Positions 44,966 through 53,969 of a stretch of DNA of 64,000 bases are shown here, in pieces; positions within the stretch are counted from its first letter, which is position 1; every line of letters starts with the position of its first letter. The notes beneath the pieces were generated by a model. The model had not been told where the DNA came from, did no database searches, and saw only the letters and a list, made by a program, of their open reading frames with translations. Origin of the DNA: JACDHG01 sp963815295 (GTDB taxonomy: Bacteria; Actinomycetota; Actinomycetes; Propionibacteriales; Nocardioidaceae); NCBI GenBank assembly GCA_963815295.1, contig CAWFFZ010000008.1:496001-560000 (forward strand), in the 5' to 3' direction. Position numbers and translations under genes: made by a program.

Positions 44966-45037
44966 TGGGGTATGGGGTAATTGGCAGCCCGTCTGGTTCT
45001 GGTCCAGTTAGTCTAGGTTCGAGTCCTAGTACCCCAG
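44966..45037 (+). tRNA. tRNA-Gln (CTG anticodon)
   Basis: The acceptor TGGGGTA pairs with TACCCCA (45030-45036) and G is the discriminator. The anticodon loop TTCTGGT holds CTG; the T arm is CTAGG-TTCGAGT-CCTAG. The 27-43 pair of the anticodon stem is a T-T mismatch. CCA is not encoded. Confidence 0.93.
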
Positions 45038-45083
45038 CGATGAGATCAAGCTCGGTGTTCCGATAAAGTCTCGTCCGCTCGAT

Positions 45084-45156
45084 GGCCCCGTTGTGTAGTG
45101 GCCTAGCACGCCGCCCTCTCAAGGCGGTAGCGCGGGTTCGAATCCCGTCGGGGCTA
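45084..45156 (+). tRNA. tRNA-Glu (CTC anticodon)
   Basis: The acceptor GGCCCCG pairs with CGGGGCT (one G-U), followed by discriminator A. The anticodon stem CCGCC/GGCGG encloses CTCTCAA with anticodon CTC; the T arm is GCGGG-TTCGAAT-CCCGT. CCA is not encoded. It lies 46 bases after tRNA-Gln and is probably co-transcribed. Both charge through gltX and, for Gln, GatCAB. Confidence 0.95.
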
Positions 45157-45168
45157 CCCATCGACAGC

Positions 45169-45193
45169 GACCCGCCTTCATGAGAGGCGGGTT
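45169..45193 (+). terminator. tRNA operon terminator
   Basis: CCCGCC and GGCGGG around an AT-containing loop are followed by TTTTCTG. It closes the tRNA-Gln/tRNA-Glu transcript. A second, related hairpin occurs at 45289-45310. Confidence 0.75.
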
Positions 45194-45213
45194 TTCTGTT
45201 GTCCCCATGCGTG

Positions 45214-45328
45214 CTGGCACGCCGCGCTCTGCCCATGGCGGTAGCGCGGGTTCGAATCCCGTCGGGGCTACCCATCGACACGCTGAGCCGCCTCCTTAAT
45301 AGGCGGGTTTTCTGTTGTCCCCATGCGT
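45214..45328 (+). repeat. partial duplication of tRNA-Glu 3' half and its terminator
   Basis: The 40-odd bases starting at 45238 repeat the tRNA-Glu sequence from the anticodon-stem 3' arm through the discriminator (copy 1 starts 45124), and the following terminator and GTTGTCCCCATGCGTGC flank are repeated as well, at an offset of 114 bp. The D-arm and anticodon part (45214-45237) is only loosely like tRNA-Glu, and the 5' acceptor strand is lost, so this is a tRNA remnant rather than a functional tRNA. Confidence 0.8.
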
Positions 45329-45353
45329 GCCGCCGCTCGCCGGTGCTTACGGG

Positions 45354-45383
45354 CTCGGTGGGGACCCGGGGGTCCCCACCGAG
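45354..45383. terminator. perfect 13-bp hairpin downstream of haloperoxidase gene
   Basis: CTCGGTGGGGACC and its exact complement enclose a 4-nt CGGG loop. No T run follows on either strand. It stands 52 bases beyond the end of the minus-strand gene and may terminate it or act as a barrier between the convergent units. Confidence 0.5.
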
Positions 45384-45435
45384 GTCGAGGAGCGGCTCGC
45401 CGGTCGGATCTGCCCAGCTCGCCGCTACCTCGCCG

Positions 45436-46833
45436 TCAGCGCCGTTGGAGATGGTGCTTGACGATGTAGCTGCCCACCTTGCGGCCGAGCGCTTGGCCTT
45501 GCTCGGTCGAGAAACGGAAGTGGATGCCAGCCATCACGCGCGAATCGGCGTTCTCGTCGGCCGCCTGGGTGAAGGTGTTGAACGAGCGGACGGGGTTCGC
45601 CGGCAGCGCCGTCAGTGAGTCCATCGAGAACGGCACATGATCGGTTTTGAAGCTCCGCTTGAGGACCTCGGCCGCTCCGGCGCCGAGGACGCTGTGGGTC
45701 GAGGGGTAGTCCTGGACAGGCGGGGTCTCGAGATAGTTCTGCCAGGTAGCGTCCTTGACTGTGCGGGAGTTGCCGTCGGTGTTACCGGCTCGGATCGCGG
45801 TGTAGGGCCGCCAGAAGTCCCAGTGGTACTTGGAATCCCAGCCCGCGACGTAGCTGTCGTAGAGGGTCATGTTGACGAGCGCGAACATCCGGGCAGCGCG
45901 CCAGAGCTTCAACTCTTCGCTGGTTGTGGTGACACGGGCGACGCGGGCCCAGCCGATCTCGGAGAGCTCGTACCACCAGTTGGCGTAGTTGCTCTGATTC
46001 GTGGTGCGGGTCGTGCTGTCGATGGCTCCGAACGACTTGACCTCGTTGTAGGCCTTCGCGTAGGTGCGGCTCTTCAGCGCCGGGGGCGGGCCCACGCGGA
46101 ACTGCTCGGGAGATTCGAGTCCGAACGGCGTCGCGTATCGGAAGTCCTCCGCCAAGGTGAAGTCGTACGGGGGGACGAACTGGTAGTCACCCGGCTGTGT
46201 GCCCGGCGTGTAGTTGGGGCTCAAGAGGTCGACGTCCGTGCCGTCGTTCTGACGGAGCGCGACGATGGCCGCCGCCGCCTTGGCTCCCAGGGTGAGCGCC
46301 TTGGACTTGCGGCTGCCGTTGGGCACCGTCGCGAGCCAGGTCGCGAGCTCGGCGTCCAGCGTCGCCTGCTGGGCGGGATAGACCGCCACGAGCACGTCGT
46401 GCGCCGCCTTCGCCGCGGCCGCGATCGGGTTCGCGCCTTTCGAGCGGCCAAAGTAGGCGTACTGGTCGAACCTGGGGTCGATGGCGTTGAGCGCGTCGTG
46501 CATCGCGATGTGCATCATCGCCTGGTGTCGCGGGCCCATGAACGAGGCGTAGCCGTCGTCGGTCATCGCCGCTTCGAAGACGATCCGGCTCCAGTCAACG
46601 ACGACGTCGCTGCTCCTCACGGTGGAGACCGTCGAGGCGAGGTCGTCCTCCGCGATCTCCCTGTCTTTTGCGTTGGCGACGCCGCCGAGCGCGGCTAGCG
46701 CGAAGAGCGCGAAGATCGCGATGAAGGCAGCGGGTGCTGTCAGCCGCCCACGCGCGCCGAGTACCCGCGCGCCCCAACTTCTTGCGATCGGCCTGGTGGC
46801 CGGACGAGTGTGCTTGTAGCGGTTGCTGATCAT
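45436..46833 (-). CDS. vanadium-dependent haloperoxidase / PAP2-type acid phosphatase family protein
   Basis: 465 aa. A hydrophobic segment (about 33-53) ending GGVANAKD is a signal peptide or anchor, so the protein is exported. The vanadate/phosphate-site signature is complete: KYHWDFWRPYTAIR (Lys and Arg), YPSTHSVLGAGAAEVL (His) and SRVMAGIHFRFSTEQG (Arg and His). Bromo- or chloroperoxidase and phosphatase activities are both possible for this fold. The ATG at 46833 has AAGGGAGAAGG upstream; the open frame beyond is not family-like. Confidence 0.88.
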   Translation of the reverse strand: MISNRYKHTRPATRPIARSWGARVLGARGRLTAPAAFIAIFALFALAALGGVANAKDREIAEDDLASTVSTVRSSDVVVDWSRIVFEAAMTDDGYASFMGPRHQAMMHIAMHDALNAIDPRFDQYAYFGRSKGANPIAAAAKAAHDVLVAVYPAQQATLDAELATWLATVPNGSRKSKALTLGAKAAAAIVALRQNDGTDVDLLSPNYTPGTQPGDYQFVPPYDFTLAEDFRYATPFGLESPEQFRVGPPPALKSRTYAKAYNEVKSFGAIDSTTRTTNQSNYANWWYELSEIGWARVARVTTTSEELKLWRAARMFALVNMTLYDSYVAGWDSKYHWDFWRPYTAIRAGNTDGNSRTVKDATWQNYLETPPVQDYPSTHSVLGAGAAEVLKRSFKTDHVPFSMDSLTALPANPVRSFNTFTQAADENADSRVMAGIHFRFSTEQGQALGRKVGSYIVKHHLQRR

Positions 46834-46943
46834 GACCTTCTCCCTTGTGTGGCTTCGGGGTCTAGCGCCCGTGTTCACCGCAGTTCTGTCAGGCGCCGGT
46901 ACACATCCCACGCTGACGCGGTACCGATCCGGTACATGGGCCG

Positions 46944-46972
46944 TTGACGCCACTCCAGAACGCCGTCACATT
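46944..46972 (+). promoter_or_regulatory. promoter of the STAND/WD40 gene
   Basis: TTGACG (46944-46949) and CACATT (46967-46972) are 17 bp apart, and CACATT ends 6 nt before the GTG at 46979. This supports that GTG as a leaderless start. The repeated CGGTAC on the upstream side (46919-46935) could be an operator. Confidence 0.5.
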
Positions 46973-46978
46973 CGATGC

Positions 46979-49900
46979 GTGGGTATCTCAGTCCTAGGAC
47001 CCCTGACGCTCGACGACTCGGCGCCCCGCCTGAGTCCTCGGGAGACGCTCGTCCTCGCCGCCCTCGCAGTGGCTGGCGACGAGTCGCTTAGCGCTGACCA
47101 ACTCTCGGAGGTGGTTTGGGGAGACACACCTCCAGCGTCCTGGCACAAGAACCTGCAGACCTGTGTCGTCCGGCTCCGCAAGGTCCTCGGCCCCGAGGCC
47201 ATCACAACCACCGGCCACGGCTACCAGCTCACCCTCCCGGTCGATGCTGTCGACGCCCGCCGGTTCGAAGGGCTCGCCACCCGCGGCCACGAGCTTCTCG
47301 AACTCGGTGAGGCCGACCGTGCCGCGTACCTTCTAGGCCAGGCGCTCGCCCTGTGGCGCGGACGCCCGTACACCGAGCTCGAAGAGTGGGAGCCCGGCAG
47401 CCTCGAGGCGTCCCGCCTGTCCGAGCTGCGCCTCGACGCCCAGGAATGGTGGCTCGAAGCCTCCGTCCAGGCTGGACACCACCGCGAGATCCTCGCCCAG
47501 GCCCAGACACTGGCCAAGGCCGCTCCACTGAGGGAACGCCGGTGGGAGCTGCTAGCCCTGGCCCAGTATCGCGCCGGCAGGCAGGGCGAAGCCCTACGCA
47601 CCATCTCCGGAGTCCGGCGCCGCCTCGTCGACGAGCTCGGCATCGACCCCGGCCCAGGGCTCGGAGAGCTCGAGCAGGCCATCCTCCGCCAGGACCCCGA
47701 CCTCGACACCGCCGAAGTCCGGCAACGTCCCGACGAAGCCTGCCCCTACCTGGGCCTCATGCCCTACGACGTCGACGACAACGAGGGCTTCTTCGGCCGC
47801 GACCGCGACATCCGACTCTCGCTCGAGCGTCTCGAGTCCGAAGGCGTCCTCGCGGTCCTCGGCCCGTCCGGGAGCGGGAAGTCGTCGCTGGTTCGTGCCG
47901 GCATCGTCGCCGCGCTACGCCGGGATGGGCAGCACTGCGACGTACTCACTCCAGGCCGTCGCCCCGTCGGTGCCCTGCCCCCTCCCCGCGCCAGCGGCAA
48001 GCCCCGACCGCTGGTGGTCGACCAGGCCGAGGAGCTCTTCTCCCTGTGCCACGACCAGGCTGAACGGGAACGGTTCGTCCAGCTGCTCGCCGACCACGCC
48101 GAGGTTGCGCCCCTGGTCCTGGCTCTGCGTGCCGACAGGATGGGAGACGTCTCGGCACACCCGGCGCTGGCCCAGCTCGTCGAACGCGGTCTCTACGTGC
48201 TCCCCGCGATGTCACCAGAAGACCTGCGCGCCGCTATCGAAGGACCCGCCCGCCAAGCCGGCCTCATCGTCGAACCCGGACTCACCGACCTGCTCGTGCG
48301 AGAGGTCGAGAACGAGCCCGGCGCCCTCCCGCTGCTCTCCCACGCCCTGCGCGAGACCTGGCTACGCCGTGAAGGGCGGGCCCTCACCGTCGCCGGCTAC
48401 CAAGCCTCCGGCGGGATCCGCGGAGCGGTCGCGCAGTCGGCCGAGTCCCTGTACGGCGAGCTCGACCCCGACCAGCGGAGCGCCCTGCACGACCTCCTGC
48501 TCCGCCTCGTCTCCCCCGGCACCGAAGGCGAACCAGTCCGATCCCGACTGCCGCGGCGCCAGGTCGTCACCCATCCCGCCCAAGACGAGCTCGTCGACCG
48601 GCTCGTCCGATCCCGGCTAGTCACCAGCGACGACGGCGTGGTCGAGATCGCACACGAGGCGCTGGCCCGCGCGTGGCCGCGGCTCCGCGGCTGGTTGCAG
48701 GACGACATCGAAGGCCAACGGATCCTGCACCACATCTCCGCCACCGCCGAGGCCTGGGACTCCCTGGGTCGCCCCGACAGCGAGCTCTACCGAGGCGTCC
48801 GCCTAGCCCAGGCCCTGGAGTGGCAGGAACAGCCGCACCCCGACCTGACCCGGACCGAACAGGAGTTCCTCGACGCCGGCGCGAACCTCGCCGACGCCGA
48901 GGAGCGCAGCGCGGCCGAGCGAGCGCGTGCGCAGACCCGGCTGATCCGTCGGCTCCGGATCGTGCTGAGCGGCGCCACCATCCTTCTCGTCCTCGCTCTG
49001 GTCGCCGGCGGGATCGCCGCACAGCAGTCGAACCGCGCCGACGACAACGCTGCCGAGGCTCGCGACGCCGCAGAGACTGCCCGCCAAGTCGCCGTCTCCG
49101 CCGACGCGCGGCGGGTCGGAGCCCGGGCCCAGCTCACCGACGACATCAGCCTCTCGCTGCTGCTCGCGGCCGCGGGTGCACGGCTGGACGACTCCCCGGA
49201 GACCCGGGTGAACCTACTCGCCGCGCTTGCCAAGCAGCCGCACCTGGTCCGGTCGACGCCGCCCGAAGGCGACTACCTGGAGATCATGGCCGTCAGCCCC
49301 GACGGCCGCTGGATCGCCTCCTCCGACGATCAGAATCGGATGCACCTCTACGACGCCTCCACCAACCGGCTGCTGCGCAGCTACGACGCCGGTCGGCCCG
49401 CCGAGGGGCAGGCGTTCATGATCGCGGCGTTCAGCCCCGACAGCACGCAGCTCGCCGTCATCCTGACGGGGGCCGAGTCGACAGAGCCGGTGCGCCTGCT
49501 GGACCCGACACCATGCAGCCGACGGCAGTCCGAACCTCGCCTCCCCGAGCGCCGAACCGGTCGAGGGAAGCGATGTCCAGTTCAGCGCCAACGGCCGCTA
49601 CCTGGCGGCCACGACGGCGATGAGCCCCAGGCGGTTGGTGGCCCCCCAGGTACGGTAACGCGTGGTATGGGATCTCCGCTCCCCGTCCACGCCCCCATCC
49701 GGGTGCGGACCGGCGAACACGGATACCCAGGGGCTCGCGCTCAGCCCGGACGGCCGGATCCTGTACACCAGCTAGCCGTTGACGGCGTACGACGTCGCGA
49801 CGGAGACAGCGATCTGGCGCCGGGAGCGTGAGATCATTGCATTCTTCCTGGACGTGAACGCCACGGGGACTCTGCTCGCACTCAGGGCCGAAGAGACCTG

Positions 49901-51272
49901 GGGAAGGATGCGTTGCTGGTGGACGCGGCGAGCGGCGAGACGGTCCGCACGGCTGCGCGGGTCACCGGGACTATGTGAACGACATCCGGTTCTCCCCCGA
50001 CGGCACTCTCGTGGGGTCGACCTCCAGCGACTCCAAGCTCATCGTCTGGGACACCGCCACCGGCCGGTCACTGGAACGGTGGGACACCTTCGATACCTGG
50101 GGCGTCGGCTTCAGCCCGGACAATGACCTGGTCTACGGCGGCGGCGGCGACTCGATGCTGCGCACCTGGGACCTGTCCATGAAGGACACCTACCTGCAGC
50201 AGACGACCCAGGTCAGCGACGCCGCGCTGTTCGCACACGCCGACATCTCCCCGGACGGGCAGCAGGTGGCCTACAGCTGGGTCGACGACCAGGGCACGGG
50301 ATGGGTCAGGTTCGTCGACGCCGTCACCGGAGACGCCACGCCTCCTACCCGCTTTCCGGTGTGAGGAGGGAACGCGTGGTTTCGGCCGTCGACGCCTGGC
50401 ACCCGACGGGGCCAGTACGTCGCGTACTGGTGCGACGACAGCGGACCTCCGTGCGCGACGCCCGGCACCGTACAGTCCTTCGACTCCGCCACGGGTCAAA
50501 CTCCTCTCGGAAACCGCAGGACATTGTCGACGGCGACGGCGACATCCACTCACTGGCGTACGTCGACGAGGGTCGCAGCCTGCTCGCGGGCGACATGTCG
50601 ACGGCCGGACCGAACATCGTCGACGCCGAGACCCTGCGTCCGCGCGGCGAGCCCTTCGACGTTCCCGCGAACTGCTGCACGACCCCGATCGGGGACGGGA
50701 GCACGGCGATGGTCTACGAGATGGTCCGCGGACGGGCTCTCTACGCACTGGCGGGTGATCGACGTCAGCACTGGCGAGGTCCCTTCCCAGGGAGACGTGG
50801 ACCTGGGGTTCGCGCAAGCATCCGTCGCCTCCCCGGACGGCTCGACGGTGGCGGTGGCCGGGGACCCCAGCCAGATCGTGACCATCGACGTCTCGACCGG
50901 AGAGAAAAGCGGCGATCCACCGGCCTCGGTGCCGCCGTGCTGTGGCTCAAGTACTCCGACGACGGTGAACGCTGCTGGTCTCCGGCGCGGCCGACGGCGG
51001 GGTCAGCCTGTGGGACGCCGCGACGCTGGACCTGCTTGGCACCGTGTACCCGCCCCACCATGGAGAGCCGGTCCCGGCCGGCGCGCAGTTCATCGGCGAC
51101 AGCCACGACGTGGCGATCGCGTCGTACGACGGCAAGGTCTACCGGTGGGAGACCGACCTCGACCGGGCCATCGACTTCGCCTGCCAGATGGCCGGGCGGA
51201 ACCTGACCGACAGAGGAGTGGGAAGAGTTCCTGCCCGCCCAGCCCTACCAGTCCGTCTGCCCCGACGAGTGA
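46979..51272 (+). pseudogene. SARP/BTAD-STAND-WD40 regulator, intact N-terminal half, broken WD40 half
   Basis: The first ~845 codons are intact: OmpR-like winged helix (about 1-90), BTAD (about 95-240), STAND NTPase with Walker A VLGPSGSGKSSL (about 294) and Walker B PLVVDQAEELF (about 343), a helix at about 660-681, then WD40 blades. Beyond about 49505 the WD40 region is legible only by changing frame repeatedly: disruptions near 49505-49545, an in-frame TAA about 49664, then about 49710, TAG 49773, about 49900, 49965, 50360, 50410, 50745 and 50945. The original end FLPAQPYQSVCPDE stops at 51270-51272. A truncated protein could still be made up to 49831. Confidence 0.8.
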
Positions 51273-51284
51273 GCGGTTCGCGTG

Positions 51285-51677
51285 TCAGGCGTGTTCGGCG
51301 AGCTCTTCCGCGGTGAAGGCACGCAGGACGCAGAACTCGTTACCATGCGGGTCAGTGAGCACTACCCAGGTCACGTCGTCTCCCTGACCGACGTCGGCTC
51401 GCTTCGCACCCAACGCCTCGAGCCGGCTGACCTCGGCAGCCTGGTCTACTGGCCTGAGGTCGAGATGCAGCCGGTTCTTCATCGTCTTCACGTCGTCGAC
51501 CTTGACGAACAGGAGGTCGGGAGCCACCCCGTCCTGCGGGCTGCCGACCGGTGGTTCGAGTGCGACCTCGTCTGCAGCTTCGTACGTCCGTCGCCAGCCG
51601 ATGGCCTGCTCCCAGAAGCGGGCAAGCTCGTGGGGGTCGTGGGTGTCAATGGTCAAGCATTGAATGACTAGAGGCAT
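51285..51677 (-). CDS. VOC (glyoxalase/bleomycin resistance) family protein
   Basis: 130 aa of the actinobacterial glyoxalase-like type. CLTIDTHDPHELARFWEQAIGW is the first beta-alpha-beta module, and VVLTDPHGNEFCVLRAF is the C-terminal strand with a metal-ligand type Glu/His pattern. Activity not predictable. The ATG at 51677 has AGAGGGTG upstream; the longer frame to 51935 overlaps the divergent alkA start and is unlikely. Confidence 0.87.
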   Translation of the reverse strand: MPLVIQCLTIDTHDPHELARFWEQAIGWRRTYEAADEVALEPPVGSPQDGVAPDLLFVKVDDVKTMKNRLHLDLRPVDQAAEVSRLEALGAKRADVGQGDDVTWVVLTDPHGNEFCVLRAFTAEELAEHA

Positions 51678-51758
51678 GGAGTCACCCTCTCGGGCATAGA
51701 CCGACCTACGCCACTGGTTTTCGCTGTCGCAGTCACGGCGTAGGCCGCTGTCGGCGCG

Positions 51759-52682
51759 ATGCTGTTGCATGGTGTCGTGCAGTCCTGGCCACCCGCGACA
51801 ACCGTTGACGTCGCCACACCGCAGCCGTACGACGCCGGGGCCATGTTCGGATTCCTCGCCCAGCGCGCCATCGGTGGCATCGAGGAGGCTGACGGCCGCT
51901 CCTACGCGCGCACTCTCCGGCTCCCGCATGGCCATGGCTGGCTGCGCGTCTCCTTACACGACGACAGGCTGCGCTGCGAGGTCGGCTTGGTGGACGAGCG
52001 AGACCGCGACACAGCTGTAGAACGGGTGCGATGGCTGCTCGACCTCGAGACCGACCCGTCGCTCGTCGACGCCCACCTGGCGCGCACCGACCTACTCCGC
52101 AGCTCGGTGGCTCGCCATCCGGGCTTGCGGGTGCCTGGCCACGTCGACGGGTTCGAGGTTGCTGTGCGTGCCGTCGTCGGCCAGCAGATCTCCGTCGCTG
52201 GTGCCCGGACGATCGCCGAGCGTCTGGCTCTCGCGTATGGCGACCGGATCTGCGACGAGGGCCCGCTGACCCACCTGTTCCCCACGGCCGAGTCCATCGC
52301 AGCCGTCGACCCTGAGACGTTGCCGATGCCGCGGGCTCGCGGACGCAGCCTCGTCGGCCTGGCTGCGGCCGTGGCTGACGGTCGCGTCCGTCTCGACCGC
52401 AGCATGGAGATCGGTGCTGTCGAAGCTGCGCTGAAAACCCTCCCTGGCATCGGCCCGTGGACTGCCGACTACATCGCGCTGCGAGCCTTGGGCGATCGAG
52501 ACGTGTTCTTGTCGAGCGACCTAGGGGTGAGGCAGGGGCTCGCCCGCCTCGGCGTCACGACGCCGGCAGCAGACATCGCTGAGCAGTGGCGTCCCTGGCG
52601 GTCCTACGCTCAGATGCACGTGTGGGCGGCGCTCAATGACGTCGCCTCAACCGAGCCCGCCAGCGCGACAGGGCAGCGATGA
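51759..52682 (+). CDS. DNA-3-methyladenine glycosylase II (AlkA-type)
   Basis: 307 aa. An AlkA N-terminal domain (about 15-110) is followed by the HhH-GPD fold: VVGQQISVAGARTIAERL, LPGIGPWTADYIALRALG (hairpin, about 228) and the catalytic Asp in FLSSDLGVRQ (about 249). It excises alkylated purines. The stop overlaps ogt by 4 bases (ATGA), making a two-gene alkylation-repair operon. No Ada regulatory domain is present, unlike the fused Ada-AlkA of mycobacteria. Confidence 0.9.
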   Translation: MLLHGVVQSWPPATTVDVATPQPYDAGAMFGFLAQRAIGGIEEADGRSYARTLRLPHGHGWLRVSLHDDRLRCEVGLVDERDRDTAVERVRWLLDLETDPSLVDAHLARTDLLRSSVARHPGLRVPGHVDGFEVAVRAVVGQQISVAGARTIAERLALAYGDRICDEGPLTHLFPTAESIAAVDPETLPMPRARGRSLVGLAAAVADGRVRLDRSMEIGAVEAALKTLPGIGPWTADYIALRALGDRDVFLSSDLGVRQGLARLGVTTPAADIAEQWRPWRSYAQMHVWAALNDVASTEPASATGQR

Positions 52683-53182
52683 AATCCACGCTGCTCATCG
52701 ACTCACCCGTGGGTCCGCTGCTGCTGACCGGCGATGGTCGATCCCTGACCGGGCTTCACTTCTCCAACAAGCTGCGGCGCACCCGCGTCGAGCCTGCGGG
52801 GGCGCCGGCACCGGCATCAGTTCTCGTCGAGACGCGTCGCCAGCTGGATGCCTATTTCGCAGGCGACCTCGAGGTCTTCGACGTTCCGGTGGCGCCACAC
52901 GGGACTGAGTTCCAGGAGCTCGTCTGGTCGACCTTGCTCTCCATCCCGTTCGGTATGACGGCGACGTACGGCGATATCGCCCGACGCCTCGGCATGCAGC
53001 CTGGCGCCGCCCGCGCCGTCGGGTTGGCCAACGGTGCCAACCCCATCGCGATCGTGATCCCGTGCCATCGAGTAATCGGAGCCGACGGCACCCTGACCGG
53101 CTACGGCGGCGGGCTCGAGCGCAAGCGGTTCCTGCTGGATCTCGAGTCAAAGAAGGCACCACAGGGCACTCTGTTCGACTGA
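52679..53182 (+). CDS. ogt: methylated-DNA--protein-cysteine methyltransferase
   Basis: 167 aa suicide repair protein for O6-methylguanine. The acceptor cysteine is in AIVIPCHRVIGADGTLTGYGGGL (about 123), and the helix-turn-helix RLGMQPGAARAVGLANGANP precedes it. The ATGA overlap with alkA couples base-excision and direct reversal of alkylation damage. Confidence 0.94.
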   Translation: MKSTLLIDSPVGPLLLTGDGRSLTGLHFSNKLRRTRVEPAGAPAPASVLVETRRQLDAYFAGDLEVFDVPVAPHGTEFQELVWSTLLSIPFGMTATYGDIARRLGMQPGAARAVGLANGANPIAIVIPCHRVIGADGTLTGYGGGLERKRFLLDLESKKAPQGTLFD

Positions 53183-53200
53183 AGGCCCGCGCGGATGTCG

Positions 53201-53920
53201 CTACTCGCCGGAGCGGCGCAGCGAGTCGCTGAGACGATCTGCCGCGGCCAACACCGCGGGGGCGTGCATCCGGCCCGGCTGGCGGCTCATCCGCTCCAGC
53301 GGACCCGACACCGACACAGCAGCGATGACCTTGCCGGACGGCGACCGCACGCCGGCCGACACCGATGCCACACCTGCCTCGCGTTCACCGACACTCTGTG
53401 CCCAGCCACGACGCCGGATGCTGGCCAACGCAGCCGCGTTGAACGCGGCGCCGTGCAGCCCTCGATGCAGCCGGTCAGGCTCCTCCCAGGCGAGCAGAAT
53501 CTGCGCGGCCGACCCGGCCAGCATGCTCAGCTGGCTTCCGACTGGGATGGAGTCCCGCAGGCCAGTAGGCCGCTCCGCGCCGGCGACGCATACGCGGTAG
53601 TCACCCTGACGTCGGAACAGCTGCGCCGACTCTCCGGTGATGTCACGCAACCGCGCCAAGATCGGGCCGGCGGCCGCCAGCAAACGGTCCTCTCCCGCTG
53701 CTGACGAGAGCTCCCCGAGGCGTGGCCCGAGCATGAACCGACCCTGCAGATCGCGCGCCACCAGCCGGTGGTGTTCGAGTGCGACGGCCAACCGGTGCGC
53801 AGTCGGACGGGCCAGACCGGTGGCAGCCACCAGGCTGGCCAAGGTCGCCGGGCCGGACTCGAGTGCGGAGAGCACGAGGGCGGCCTTGTCAAGGACTCCG
53901 ACTCCGCTAGAGTTGTCCAT
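53201..53920 (-). CDS. IclR-family regulator, NdgR/LtbR type
   Basis: 239 aa. An N-terminal winged helix (LDKAALVLSALE...LVAATGLARPTAHRLAVALEHH, about 9-50) and an IclR effector domain (about 75-235). Divergent placement next to leuCD is the conserved setting of NdgR/LtbR, which controls leuCD and other amino acid genes in Streptomyces and Corynebacterium. Regulation of leuCD is therefore expected by inference. The start is preceded by TTGCAT-N17-CAGTAT, 6 nt before the ATG, suggesting a leaderless message. Confidence 0.9.
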   Translation of the reverse strand: MDNSSGVGVLDKAALVLSALESGPATLASLVAATGLARPTAHRLAVALEHHRLVARDLQGRFMLGPRLGELSSAAGEDRLLAAAGPILARLRDITGESAQLFRRQGDYRVCVAGAERPTGLRDSIPVGSQLSMLAGSAAQILLAWEEPDRLHRGLHGAAFNAAALASIRRRGWAQSVGEREAGVASVSAGVRSPSGKVIAAVSVSGPLERMSRQPGRMHAPAVLAAADRLSDSLRRSGE

Positions 53921-53969
53921 ACCCCGATACTGCCGTCTCAGATGGTGACATGCAAGTCAGGAGGACGCG
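53921..53969. promoter_or_regulatory. shared IclR/leuCD control region
   Basis: The 49-base gap holds the minus-strand promoter TTGCAT (53955-53950) and CAGTAT (53932-53927), and the AGGAGG of leuC (53959-53964). An operator for the regulator must lie here or overlap these elements. No obvious long dyad is visible. Confidence 0.55.

Noticed and set aside
44889..45281. 130-aa minus-strand ORF with repeated SPDGIRTRATA-type sequence
   Set aside because: It is antisense to tRNA-Gln, tRNA-Glu and the tRNA remnant. The peptide is a well-known artefact of translating antisense tRNA genes.
45124..45328. Short CRISPR-like array
   Set aside because: Only two copies, and the repeat is tRNA-Glu sequence with its terminator.
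45637..46698. 353-aa plus-strand ORF
   Set aside because: Exact antisense of the haloperoxidase gene; Val/Arg/Gly-rich shadow of high-GC codon bias without any family motif.
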